DNA of 8,638 nucleotides. Origin: Cyclobacteriaceae bacterium. Its GTDB lineage: Bacteria > Bacteroidota > Bacteroidia > Cytophagales > Cyclobacteriaceae. Positions 1 through 8,065 of this stretch are shown piece by piece. The notes beneath the pieces are model-generated. The model saw nothing but the letters and a program-made list of their open reading frames with translations, was not told where the DNA came from and did no database searches. Position numbers and translations under genes: made by a program. The stretch is taken from contig JANQPK010000279.1 of assembly GCA_028289505.1 (NCBI GenBank), positions 1 to 8,638 of the forward strand, read 5' to 3'. The first letter of the stretch is position 1. Every line of letters starts with the position of its first letter.

Positions 1-875
1 CCGGTAGAGTAGGGGTAAAGATAGATTTGGATGATTACGACAAATTAGGTAGTCAAGTACCGCTATTGGTAAATCTACTGCCTTCAGGAAAATACCTGAT
101 GGAGGATTTCTATTATGCCGGAGGGCTACCGGTAGTGATTAAAGAATTGCAAGACTTGCTGCATATGGATCTTAAAACCGCCAATGGCAAAACTTTGGCA
201 GAGAATGTGGCAGATGCGGAATGTTATAATCGAGAGGTAATAGCCTCCATAGATAAGCCAATACAAGAGGCCGCTGGTATCGCGGTACTAAGAGGTAATC
301 TGGCGCAAAATGGTGCTATCATAAAGCCTTCTGCTGCAACTGAATCTCTGATGGTACACAAAGGAAGAGCGGTGGTATTTGAAGATATCAAGGATTTTTA
401 TGCTAAGATTGATGATCCGGAGCTGGACATAGACGAAAGCTGCGTGATGGTTCTAAAAAATGTAGGACCTAAAGGCTACCCGGGTATGGCAGAAGTCGGC
501 AACATGCCTTTACCCAAAAAAATATTGAAAAAAGGTATCACCGATATGGTACGGATTTCGGATGGAAGAATGAGCGGAACTGCCTACGGTACGGTGGTGT
601 TGCATGTTAGTCCCGAAGCGGCCATTGGTGGAAACCTGGCCTTGGTTCATGATGGAGATATCATAGAACTGGACGTTCCCAATAGAAAACTTCACTTACA
701 TGTATCAGATGAGGAGTTGGAGAAAAGAAGAGAAGCCTATAAACCCTCAAATGATCATAACCACAGGGGATATGTAAAGCTCTATGTCGATCACGTATTA
801 CAGGCAGATCAGGGCGTGGACATGGACTTTCTGGTAGGACAGTCAGGCAGCTATGTCCCTAGAGACAATCACTAA
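1..875 (+). CDS. IlvD/Edd-family sugar-acid dehydratase, C-terminal part (5' truncated by window)
   Basis: Likely a cytoplasmic Fe-S dehydratase converting an aldonate (L-arabinonate, L-fuconate or D-xylonate type) to the 2-keto-3-deoxy acid. The frame is open from base 3, so the gene begins before the window; the TTG at 27 is internal. About 290 residues are present, roughly half of the usual 570-600. Visible family signatures are VPLLVNLLPSGKYLMEDF followed by YYAGGLP (111-131), AGIAVLRGNLA, GRAVVFED, GPKGYPGMAEVGNMPLPKK (from 465), RISDGRMSGTAYGT (about 552-593) and the tail VPRDNH. The serine in RMSG (573-575) lines up with the catalytic serine known in this family. The Fe-S cysteines lie in the missing N-terminal half. 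The wording of these motifs (MEDFYYAGG, MSGTAYGT, ADQG-DFLVG, VPR-NH) fits sugar-acid dehydratases better than the branched-chain amino acid enzyme IlvD. The exact substrate cannot be read. The next gene starts 23 bases downstream with no terminator. Confidence 0.9.
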   Translation, partial: GRVGVKIDLDDYDKLGSQVPLLVNLLPSGKYLMEDFYYAGGLPVVIKELQDLLHMDLKTANGKTLAENVADAECYNREVIASIDKPIQEAAGIAVLRGNLAQNGAIIKPSAATESLMVHKGRAVVFEDIKDFYAKIDDPELDIDESCVMVLKNVGPKGYPGMAEVGNMPLPKKILKKGITDMVRISDGRMSGTAYGTVVLHVSPEAAIGGNLALVHDGDIIELDVPNRKLHLHVSDEELEKRREAYKPSNDHNHRGYVKLYVDHVLQADQGVDMDFLVGQSGSYVPRDNH

Positions 876-883
876 TATCAAAC

Positions 884-888
884 AGGAG
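884..888 (+). promoter_or_regulatory. Ribosome binding site for the propeller dehydrogenase gene
   Basis: AGGAG lies ten bases before the ATG at 899 and supports that start. It is the only clear Shine-Dalgarno-like sequence at an intergenic junction in the window. The other genes have weak or no signal, as is common in Bacteroidota. Confidence 0.6.
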
Positions 889-898
889 ATAGAAAACT

Positions 899-2194
899 AT
901 GCGCAACATCATTAAGAGTAGTATTATGTCCCTATTGGTGCTGGCAGCTTGCCAACCGGCACCGGAAAATGCCGCTTCTGAACCTGAGTCAACGGCATTG
1001 GTGGATGATGGAGAACTGGTACTGGGAGATGGTTTCAGGGCAACGGTGGTAATTGACAGTACCTATAAAAATGCACGACACCTGGTGGTGCACCAGAATG
1101 GTGATATTTATTTGAAAATGCGTGCAGATGATGGCAATGGGGTGCTGGCGCTGCGAGATTCGGATGGTGACGGTAAAGTTGATGTCAGGGAAGAATTCAG
1201 TTCCATTAATGGTACAGGCATAGACATTCATGATGGTTACTTGTACACCTCTTCCAAAAGAGAGATCTATCGTTATAAGATGAATGATGGGGCATTATTG
1301 CCTGATACCACCGCTGAAATGGTGATATCGGAGCTACCTGATCAAATTTCGCATGCCGCTAAATCCTTTACATTCGATGACAGCGGTAACCTATATGTTA
1401 ACGTGGGAGCGCCATCAAATGCCTGTCAGCAAGAGACCCGGACCGCTGGATCTAAGGGTCAAGATCCATGCCCACAGCTGGAGTGGCAGGCCAGTATCTG
1501 GCGATTTGATGCAAATCAAGTGGGTCAGACACAACAGGAGCACGGCTATAAATACTGCACCGGTATTAGAAATTGTGTGGCTATGGATTGGGATCATAAT
1601 TCCAACAGCTTATTCGCGGTTATGCACGGGAGAGATCAGTTAAGCTTTCTGTGGCCAGATTATTTTGATGATAAACAAAGCGCAGAATTGCCTGGTGAAG
1701 AGTTTCTACAGATTGATGAGGGAGACGATTTTGGATGGCCCTTTTGCTATTACGATGGATTTAAGAATCAAAAGTTGCTGGCCCCGGAGTATGGAGGGAA
1801 TGGAGAGGAGATTGGATTGTGTGCTAATAAGAAAGATCCTGTAATGGCATTTCCTGCTCATTATGCACCTAATGACTTGATTTTTTATCAAGGGGATCAT
1901 TTTCCTGAGAGATATAAAAACGGTGCTTTCGTAACCCTTCATGGCTCTTGGAATCGAGCTCCTGAACCTCAGCAAGGTTATCTGGTGGCTTTTGTACCAT
2001 TCAAAGATGGAAAGCCCAATGGAAAATGGGAAGTTTTTGCCAATGGCTTCGCTCAGGTAGATACTGTAAAAGGCCCTAATGATGCCAAACACCGGCCTAT
2101 GGGGTTGGCTGAGGGACCTGATGGATCACTATACATAACTGATTCTGTGAAAGGAAAAATTTGGAGAATAACCTATAGCGGTACTCCTACTTGA
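899..2194 (+). CDS. Lipoprotein PQQ-dependent sugar dehydrogenase-like beta-propeller (sorbosone/pyranose dehydrogenase family)
   Basis: Probable envelope-anchored quinoprotein oxidising a sugar or aldose and passing electrons to cytochrome c. It has 431 residues. Residues 1-17 form a lipoprotein signal peptide ending LVLAA-C18, followed by a Glu/Ala/Ser-rich tether to about residue 35. The propeller then carries family motifs: a Ca-binding-like loop DSDGDGKVD (87-95), GIDIHDGYLY, FTFDDSGNLYVNVGAPSNAC, TGIRN (221-225), HGRDQL, GEEFLQIDEGDDFGWPFCYY, FPAHYAPNDLIFY, HGSWNR (348-353), HRPMGLAEGPDGSLYITD and a final KIWRITYSG. These match the sorbosone dehydrogenase / fungal AA12 pyranose dehydrogenase group, for which PQQ is the known cofactor; PQQ use here is inferred. 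Cys176/Cys191 and Cys283/Cys308 look like disulfide candidates. Cys220 and Cys226 are extra (see findings). The cytochrome c gene 22 bases downstream is the obvious electron acceptor. Substrate unknown. Confidence 0.87.
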   Translation: MRNIIKSSIMSLLVLAACQPAPENAASEPESTALVDDGELVLGDGFRATVVIDSTYKNARHLVVHQNGDIYLKMRADDGNGVLALRDSDGDGKVDVREEFSSINGTGIDIHDGYLYTSSKREIYRYKMNDGALLPDTTAEMVISELPDQISHAAKSFTFDDSGNLYVNVGAPSNACQQETRTAGSKGQDPCPQLEWQASIWRFDANQVGQTQQEHGYKYCTGIRNCVAMDWDHNSNSLFAVMHGRDQLSFLWPDYFDDKQSAELPGEEFLQIDEGDDFGWPFCYYDGFKNQKLLAPEYGGNGEEIGLCANKKDPVMAFPAHYAPNDLIFYQGDHFPERYKNGAFVTLHGSWNRAPEPQQGYLVAFVPFKDGKPNGKWEVFANGFAQVDTVKGPNDAKHRPMGLAEGPDGSLYITDSVKGKIWRITYSGTPT

Positions 2195-2216
2195 TTAATT
2201 AAAAACTAAAAAGAGA

Positions 2217-2687
2217 ATGAAATATTATCAGTTTTTTGGCTTGCTAGTTTTTCTGTTTACTTCCTGTGGTGGTGGACAGGAACAATCACAGGATCAAAAC
2301 CAAGCTCCTGAATCCATGATTCAACCAGAATCAGAACCAGAAACCAGCACGGAAGCAGTAGCGGTTAATGAAGCAGGAAAGAAAGTATATGATCAGTATT
2401 GCTTGGTTTGTCATCAGGCAGATGGACAGGGTGTACCCAATGCTTTTCCTCCCTTAGGTGAGACCGAATATGTAAATGGAGATACCGACAGACTTATCGG
2501 AATCGTTTTGAACGGTCTTAATGGAGAGATTGAGGTTAAGGGTCAAATATACAATGGAGTTATGGTACCTCACAATTTTCTGAGTGACCAGGAAGTGGCG
2601 GATGTGATCACCTATGTGAGAAGTAGCTTTGGCAATAATTCTCCGGCGGTCACTGCAGATCAGGTGGCTAAGGTAAGGGGTGGCTAG
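2217..2687 (+). CDS. Lipoprotein class I cytochrome c
   Basis: Membrane-tethered mono-heme electron carrier of 156 residues. The signal peptide ends LFTS-C17, a lipobox. Residues 18-47 form a Gln/Glu/Pro/Ser-rich flexible tether. The heme domain follows, with the attachment motif CLVCH (Cys62, Cys65, His66; bases 2400-2414), then GQGVPNAFPPL, and the likely sixth ligand Met116 in GVMVPH. DQEVADVITYVRSSFGN is the typical C-terminal helix of small bacterial cytochromes c of the dehydrogenase-partner type. It sits between a propeller dehydrogenase and a TonB receptor, so its likely job is to accept electrons from the upstream enzyme and relay them toward the respiratory chain (inference). The ATG at 2217 has only a weak AAGAGA upstream. 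The 3' end overlaps the next gene by 8 bases. Confidence 0.92.
   Translation: MKYYQFFGLLVFLFTSCGGGQEQSQDQNQAPESMIQPESEPETSTEAVAVNEAGKKVYDQYCLVCHQADGQGVPNAFPPLGETEYVNGDTDRLIGIVLNGLNGEIEVKGQIYNGVMVPHNFLSDQEVADVITYVRSSFGNNSPAVTADQVAKVRGG
2226..2240 (+). repeat. Direct repeat copy 1 at the 5' end of the cytochrome gene
   Basis: TATCAG followed by six T and GGC, encoding Tyr-Gln-Phe-Phe near the cytochrome N-terminus. A copy with one extra T lies at 2692-2707, at the start of the receptor gene, where it encodes the same four residues in the same phase. Confidence 0.55.
2670..2673 (+). promoter_or_regulatory. Ribosome binding site deciding the GTG start of the receptor gene
   Basis: AAGG sits six bases before the GTG at 2680. 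An in-frame TAA at 2674-2676 closes the frame just upstream, and no ATG occurs in frame before codon 103. GTG 2680 is therefore the only start that keeps the signal peptide. The site lies inside the end of the cytochrome gene, so translation is probably coupled. Confidence 0.5.
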
Positions 2688-4983
2688 CAAGTATCAGTTT
2701 TTTTGGCGATTCCTTAAACTTGGCATATACTTAGGTGCACTGCTCATAGCTGTTCCTGCTATCCCACAGTCAATCAATGGGAAAGTATTAGATGCTGTCA
2801 ATAATCAGCCTTTGGTAGGAGCCAACCTATCAGACTCTACCAGAACCAGAGGCACCACTACTGATGACCAGGGACGTTTTGTCTGGGATGTCGGTAGCTA
2901 TGGTTCCACCATCTATGTGAACCATCTGGGTTACCTGGAACTGGTGATTCCCGTTGAACCTGATCGTGAGCAGCTCCGGATACTGATGTCGTCGGCACCT
3001 CACCAGTTGAATCAGGTGATGGTGACAGGCTCTAATACAAACAATGAATTGTTGGAGATTCCTTCTGCCATATCAATAATTTCCAGGAATGATCTTGAAA
3101 GGGATAATGGTACCAATATAGCGGAACCTATAAACAGGATACCGGGTTTGTATATGCATTCCGGTACCCTCAATACCAACCGGGTCACTATGCGGGGCAT
3201 AGGTTCCCGGTCTCTTTTCAGTACTACCAAGATTCGGGCTTACCTAAATGATATCCCATTGACTACCGGCGATGGTGAAACCACCATTGAGGATATTGAC
3301 CTGGGATTGATTGATCGGGTTGAAGTGTTAAAGGGTCCTACCTCCTCTATTTATGGTGCTGGTCTGGGGGGCACTATCAACCTGAAAGCAACTAAAGCAC
3401 CTTATAATCAATCAGGGTTTTCCAGTGAACTTACTTTTGGTTCATATGGTTTATTCCGATCCGTTAACAGTGCCGAGCACAGTACCGATAAGATTAATCT
3501 AAGGGTGAACTATAATACAATTAACCAGGATAGTTACCGTGATAACAATGAATACCAGCGCCAAACTCTAAGTGTACTTAACCAGGTATATCTGGGTGAT
3601 AAAACCACTATGACCTTCTGGGGTAGCTGGATCAATTTGTTGGCTTTCATTCCTTCTTCTTTGGATAGTGCAGCTTTTGCAGAAAATCCACGTCAGGCAG
3701 CTTTTACCTGGGGTCAAACCATGGGATTTGAAGATTATGACAAAGGCTTGCTGGGTGCCAATTTGCTGCATGAGTTTTCAGACATTTGGGAACTGAGTGC
3801 CAGCGTGTTTGCCAGTGTTAGGGATTCCTACGAGCTCCGACCCTTTAACATCTTGCAGGAAGAAACCGCATCATTGGGTAGCCGATTTAAATTGACCATG
3901 AAACCAAAAATCACCAAGGGTAGCTTGTTATGGACAGTTGGAGGAGAATACTTCGATGAGGATTACCAATGGCAAACATTCGAAAACGATGACAGACAAC
4001 CAGGTGCTGTACTTAGCGATAATGATGAGCGGCGGTGGTACTACAATGCCTTTACTGAAATAAATTGGTCATTACCGGCAGGAACTACCTTTACTGCTGG
4101 ATTAAATCTCAACCATACTAGTTATGACTACAGTGATTTGTTTCCGGATAATGGCGACCAGTCAGGTGATTACTCCTTCGATACACAATGGTCGCCCCGA
4201 GTTGCAGTACTACACAATTTTTCACAAAAATTATCGGTATACGGACAGGTTAGTCATGGCTTTTCTCCTCCTACTTTAGCTGAGACCCTTACTCCTGATG
4301 GAGTAATCAATCCCGATATTCAACCTGAGACCGGTTATAATGTGGAATTAGGATCCAGAGGGCAGCTTTTTAATTCCAAACTGGATTTTGATTTGTCCTT
4401 ATATTCTATGTTCATCGAAAATCTATTAGTGGCTAGACGAATCGGAGACGATCAGTTTGTGGGGGTTAATGCCGGTAAAACTACCCATCGAGGTATTGAT
4501 TTGACCTTGGGCTATGACCTGATGAACCGTACTTCCGCCTCTGACATGTACCTTTGGATGACCTATGGATTTGCTGATTACTTTTTTAAAGAGTTTACCG
4601 ACGAAGATCAAGACTATTCTGGCAATGAACTTACCGGTACCCCCAGACACAAAGTAAACTGGGGTGTTGACTACAATCACCCCAGCGGATTATACGGAAA
4701 TCTCACCTATTTATATGTGTCATCTATGCCCATGCGAGACGATAATTCCATATATTCTGATGCATACTCTTTACTCAATTTAAAACTAGGTTATCAAAGA
4801 ACCCTATCAAAGCTGTTTAGCTTCAGGATATATGGTGCGATCAATAATATTTGGGATGAGCACTACGCTTCTATGATTTTAGTGAATGCCGCATCCTTTG
4901 GGGGAAATCAACCCCGCTACTTTTATCCGGGACTACCACGTAACTACTTTGGAGGTGTCAGTTTAAACTTTAAGTTAAGATAG
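2680..4983 (+). CDS. TonB-dependent outer-membrane receptor, possibly PqqU/YncD-like
   Basis: Outer-membrane active-transport channel of 767 residues. It has a signal peptide (hydrophobic core 12-27, probable cleavage near AIPQS), then a carboxypeptidase-regulatory-like domain (about 31-105; GKVLDAVNNQPLVGANL, TDDQGRF). A TonB-box-like VMVTGS (113-118) follows, then the plug (about 124-237) with IPSAISIISR, VTMRGIGSRS, VEVLKGPTSSIYG and GGTINL. The rest is the 22-strand barrel, with SHGFSPPTLAETLTP and NAGKT (597-601). The C-terminus reads YASMILVNA...RYFYPGLPRNYFGG (from 729), resembling E. coli PqqU/YncD as remembered, as does an ENPRQ loop (335-339). Without its regulatory domain it would be about 680 residues, close to YncD's 700. 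No SusD partner follows, so a SusCD glycan importer is unlikely. The start is GTG, overlapping the cytochrome gene by 8 bases. Family is sure; ligand (PQQ, a siderophore-like metal complex, or the dehydrogenase substrate) is not. Confidence 0.93.
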   Translation: MASKYQFFWRFLKLGIYLGALLIAVPAIPQSINGKVLDAVNNQPLVGANLSDSTRTRGTTTDDQGRFVWDVGSYGSTIYVNHLGYLELVIPVEPDREQLRILMSSAPHQLNQVMVTGSNTNNELLEIPSAISIISRNDLERDNGTNIAEPINRIPGLYMHSGTLNTNRVTMRGIGSRSLFSTTKIRAYLNDIPLTTGDGETTIEDIDLGLIDRVEVLKGPTSSIYGAGLGGTINLKATKAPYNQSGFSSELTFGSYGLFRSVNSAEHSTDKINLRVNYNTINQDSYRDNNEYQRQTLSVLNQVYLGDKTTMTFWGSWINLLAFIPSSLDSAAFAENPRQAAFTWGQTMGFEDYDKGLLGANLLHEFSDIWELSASVFASVRDSYELRPFNILQEETASLGSRFKLTMKPKITKGSLLWTVGGEYFDEDYQWQTFENDDRQPGAVLSDNDERRWYYNAFTEINWSLPAGTTFTAGLNLNHTSYDYSDLFPDNGDQSGDYSFDTQWSPRVAVLHNFSQKLSVYGQVSHGFSPPTLAETLTPDGVINPDIQPETGYNVELGSRGQLFNSKLDFDLSLYSMFIENLLVARRIGDDQFVGVNAGKTTHRGIDLTLGYDLMNRTSASDMYLWMTYGFADYFFKEFTDEDQDYSGNELTGTPRHKVNWGVDYNHPSGLYGNLTYLYVSSMPMRDDNSIYSDAYSLLNLKLGYQRTLSKLFSFRIYGAINNIWDEHYASMILVNAASFGGNQPRYFYPGLPRNYFGGVSLNFKLR
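2692..2707 (+). repeat. Direct repeat copy 2 at the 5' end of the receptor gene
   Basis: TATCAG followed by seven T and GGC, matching 2226-2240 apart from one extra T. Both copies read TAT CAG TTT TTT in the frame of their gene. The T7 run is also a possible slippage site. Confidence 0.55.
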
Positions 4984-5008
4984 TCTACATTATATAATTG
5001 AAAACGTG

Positions 5009-8000
5009 ATGATTAAAAGATGCATTCAATGTATAACGTATACTATTTTTCTGATCACAAGTTGCGAAGCACCTGAGGAACGAACACCAATATCAGAGGA
5101 TCAGTTTGCTAAACATATCAGGACTACTGAGGCAATGGCTGCGGAAGACCAGCTTAAGTCCTTTCAGCTACCACCTGGCTTTAAGATTGAGTTGTTTGCT
5201 TCGGAGCCAGATATTGGTAAGCCCATGAATCTCAGCTTTGATGCTAAGGGTAGATTGTGGGTCACCCAATCACAGGCATACCCATTTCAGGACTCCACCG
5301 GTGCTACAGCAGACCGAATTACTATTCTAGAAGATCTTGACAATGACGGAAAAGCCGATCGATTTACCACATTTGCTGATTCTCTCAATATTCCTATTGG
5401 CATCCAACCGGTAAATGACGGGGCCATAGCCTTTAGTATACCGAACGTATATCACTTAGTAGATACCGATGGGGATGATCGTGTTGATCACCGGAAAGTA
5501 TTACTCAGTGGCTTTGAATATAAGGATACACATGGAATGATCAATAACTTTTTTCGCGGTCTGGACGGTTGGATCCATGCTAACCATGGCTTTTCAAATG
5601 TATCAGAAGTGGTAGGTACTGACAACAAAGCACCGGTGCGTATGCAATCTGGTAATACCTTTAGGTTTAAACCCGATGGTTCCGGTGTTGAATTCACTAC
5701 TACAGGCCGGGTGAATCCTTTTGGATATGCGATGGATGAGTTTGGGTATTTCTACTCGGTTGATTGCCACACCAGCCCCTTATACCAGCTAATACGAGGT
5801 GCTGATTATCCTCATTTTGGTAAAAAACCCACAGGGATTGGCTTTGGACCAGCTTTGATGCCTCATAATTATGGGTCAACTGCTCTTGCTGGATTAGACT
5901 ATTACACCTGCGATCAGTTCCCTGAAGCCTACCGACAGAGCTTTTATCTGGGAGATGTGGTGAAAAGCAGGGTTTATCGCGCCACCATTGACATGGCTGG
6001 TACCACACCAGTACCCAAATGGGAACCCGATTTTATAGTCAGCCAGGATCCCTGGTTTCGACCCGTAGATATTAAAGTGGGTCCTGATGGTGCACTTTAC
6101 ATCGCAGATTTCTACAATCGAATTATCGGCCATTATGAGGTGCCCTTGGATCACCCTGGTAGAGACCGAGAGAGAGGCAGGATTTGGAGGATAACCTATG
6201 AGGGTCAGGAGAAATTTCATCAATCGGTAGATTGGAGTGAAAAGGGCCTGCAGGAATTGATTGAAGGATTAAACCAGCCTAGTTTGAATGTGCGTATGAT
6301 GGTGGCAGATCAGATTGTAGACCGCTTTGGGGATAGTGCCAGTTCCGCTATTAGAGATTTACTAGATGATAATGAAGCTACCGTGCAGCAGCTTATTCAT
6401 AGTTTGTGGATCTTGTTTAGACTTGAAAGAATGGATCAGGAGCTTATCAATTGGGCGTTGTCTCACCAACATGATTTAGTACGGCTTCACCAATTGCAAG
6501 TGCTTTTTGAAATGGATCATTTGGATGAACAGGTTATAAATCGAATCAGGTCACTAGTTAATCACCAAAACCCACATATCGTTAGGGCATCAATTATGAT
6601 CCTGGCTCAACACCCCTCATTTGATCAGGTGGAACTACTACTGAACCAAAGTAAGTTGGTTACTGATAAAGATACACACTTGTCTTATGCCCTAAAACAG
6701 GCTCTGAGAGACCATTTTCGATCTCAGACTCTGTTGGCCAGGGTAATGGAATATTCTTGGAAAAATGATCAGATACCAGTTATGGCAGCGGCTATGGTGG
6801 GAGTGGATCAAGCTAAGGCAGCTCAATTCCTGGCAGGTCATTTAAAGAAATTCAAAGAAGACCCCGACCTGGTGGTCTATAGCAACCACATCGCCAGATT
6901 ATTACCTGAATCGGAGTTAGATCAGTTTCAAAAACAGCTTAGAACCTTGAGTCGAGATCAACAGTATTTGCAATACCAGCTAATAGAATCAATTCAGAAT
7001 GGTATGGCACAAAGGGGCAGCAAAACCCATTACCTTGAAAATTGGGCGGTATCTTGGGCCACCGTAACGCTTGAACAACCCTCCACAACCAGTTTGAAAG
7101 AGGAACTCAGTGAGGTAGAACAGTTACAAATTTTTGCATGCCAGGTAGCAGGTAATTACCAAGTGGAGCAGTTGCGATCCGAATTATTGGATTTATTGCG
7201 ATCAGAACCCACTCATCCACAACTGAGAACAGAAGCTGCCCGGGCTTTACTGACCATATCTGCAGATCACTTTGAGCAGGTGACAATGGTAGCCCAGCAA
7301 GCACCTCAAGCTGATCCAGTCAGAGAACAACTTTATCTGTTACTGGTCCAACAGAAGACTGAAGAGTCCTACATATTGGTTTCAAATGCTATAAACAGTC
7401 TTTCTTTTGATACTCAGAAGAAACTGGTGATGTCGATGGCAAATGATCAGCAGGGTATCGAAGAGATCTTGAAGGTAGCTAGGTCCATGGAAATATCCCC
7501 GAAAATGCTGCTGGAGCCTAGTATTCAATCTTTGTTATCATCCAATATGAATAATCAACAAAAGGCGGAATATGAAGACATAACAGAAAATCTCACTCCG
7601 TTTTCTGATGAAACTCAAAGCATTATACGAGAGCGGGTATCCGGATACCAATCTGCCTCTAAATCACTCTCAGCTGGAGAATTGGTGTTTAAGCAACATT
7701 GCGGCTCCTGTCATCAGATCGGTGGGTCCGGTGGAAATATAGGACCACAACTGGATGGTATCGGCAATCGAGGGTTGTTGGCACTGACAGAGAAGACACT
7801 CGATCCCAATCGCAGCGTATCCAAATCTTTTGTGAATTACGCTATTACCTTAAACGATGGTACCGTTAAACAGGGGTTATATCGGCGAGATGAAGGAAAT
7901 TTGAAAATTTTTGCAGATTTATCCGGAACCGAGTTCTCTGTACCCTTAGGTGACATTAAAGATCAAACTGCCTTGCCTTTTACCCTGATGCCTGATAACT

Positions 8001-8065
8001 TTTCCAACATCATTCCGGAATCAGATTATTATCAGTTAATGCATTATCTTCTTGAACAAAAATGA
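5009..8065 (+). CDS. Lipoprotein with dehydrogenase-like propeller, HEAT-like repeats and C-terminal PVC-type heme domain
   Basis: Large envelope protein (1018 residues) that appears to combine an oxidoreductase and its own cytochrome. I chose ATG 5009 over the adjacent GTG 5006; either gives a lipoprotein signal ending LITS-C19. Residues about 50-400 are a beta-propeller of the 'membrane-bound dehydrogenase' type known from Planctomycetes and Verrucomicrobia: LPPGFKIELFASEP, Ca-like loops DLDNDGKAD and DTDGDDRVD, GRVNPFGYAMDEFGYFYSVDCHTSP, MPHNYGSTALAG, GPDGALYIADFYN, GRIWRITYEG. Residues about 410-870 are alpha-helical, HEAT-like. Residues about 885-1018 form the PVC-type heme domain: CGSCH (Cys898, Cys901, His902; bases 7700-7714), GPQLDGIGNRG, LDPNRSVSKSFVNY, and likely axial Met994 in FTLMPDN (codon 7988-7990). 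Domain order and length are typical of the family. Substrate and cofactor are not established. It follows the receptor by 25 bases and overlaps the next gene by 4. Confidence 0.9.
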   Translation: MIKRCIQCITYTIFLITSCEAPEERTPISEDQFAKHIRTTEAMAAEDQLKSFQLPPGFKIELFASEPDIGKPMNLSFDAKGRLWVTQSQAYPFQDSTGATADRITILEDLDNDGKADRFTTFADSLNIPIGIQPVNDGAIAFSIPNVYHLVDTDGDDRVDHRKVLLSGFEYKDTHGMINNFFRGLDGWIHANHGFSNVSEVVGTDNKAPVRMQSGNTFRFKPDGSGVEFTTTGRVNPFGYAMDEFGYFYSVDCHTSPLYQLIRGADYPHFGKKPTGIGFGPALMPHNYGSTALAGLDYYTCDQFPEAYRQSFYLGDVVKSRVYRATIDMAGTTPVPKWEPDFIVSQDPWFRPVDIKVGPDGALYIADFYNRIIGHYEVPLDHPGRDRERGRIWRITYEGQEKFHQSVDWSEKGLQELIEGLNQPSLNVRMMVADQIVDRFGDSASSAIRDLLDDNEATVQQLIHSLWILFRLERMDQELINWALSHQHDLVRLHQLQVLFEMDHLDEQVINRIRSLVNHQNPHIVRASIMILAQHPSFDQVELLLNQSKLVTDKDTHLSYALKQALRDHFRSQTLLARVMEYSWKNDQIPVMAAAMVGVDQAKAAQFLAGHLKKFKEDPDLVVYSNHIARLLPESELDQFQKQLRTLSRDQQYLQYQLIESIQNGMAQRGSKTHYLENWAVSWATVTLEQPSTTSLKEELSEVEQLQIFACQVAGNYQVEQLRSELLDLLRSEPTHPQLRTEAARALLTISADHFEQVTMVAQQAPQADPVREQLYLLLVQQKTEESYILVSNAINSLSFDTQKKLVMSMANDQQGIEEILKVARSMEISPKMLLEPSIQSLLSSNMNNQQKAEYEDITENLTPFSDETQSIIRERVSGYQSASKSLSAGELVFKQHCGSCHQIGGSGGNIGPQLDGIGNRGLLALTEKTLDPNRSVSKSFVNYAITLNDGTVKQGLYRRDEGNLKIFADLSGTEFSVPLGDIKDQTALPFTLMPDNFSNIIPESDYYQLMHYLLEQK

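Noticed and set aside
27..29. TTG as a start for the first gene
   Set aside because: The frame is open to the window edge and the upstream codons continue the dehydratase; the protein begins well before the window.
1353..1643. Small + strand ORF of 96 codons inside the sugar dehydrogenase gene
   Set aside because: It lies wholly in another frame of a well-supported gene and its translation shows no recognisable motif.
1706..2092. Antisense ORF of 128 codons, and similar minus-strand ORFs elsewhere
   Set aside because: All are shadows of conserved + strand genes with no family motifs or start signals.
2195..2216. Possible terminator in the A/T-rich gap before the cytochrome gene
   Set aside because: There is no stable stem; TTAATTAA is a short palindrome without a loop or T run.
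2680..4983. SusC-type glycan importer
   Set aside because: No SusD gene follows, and the length (767) is shorter than the usual SusC of about 1000 residues.
5006..5008. GTG as start of the propeller-HEAT-heme gene
   Set aside because: An ATG follows immediately and no ribosome binding site favours GTG. The difference is one residue.
4984..5008. Possible promoter or terminator in the AT-rich gap (TATATAATTG)
   Set aside because: It only loosely resembles the Bacteroidota -7 element, no -33 TTTG was found at suitable spacing, and no hairpin is visible.
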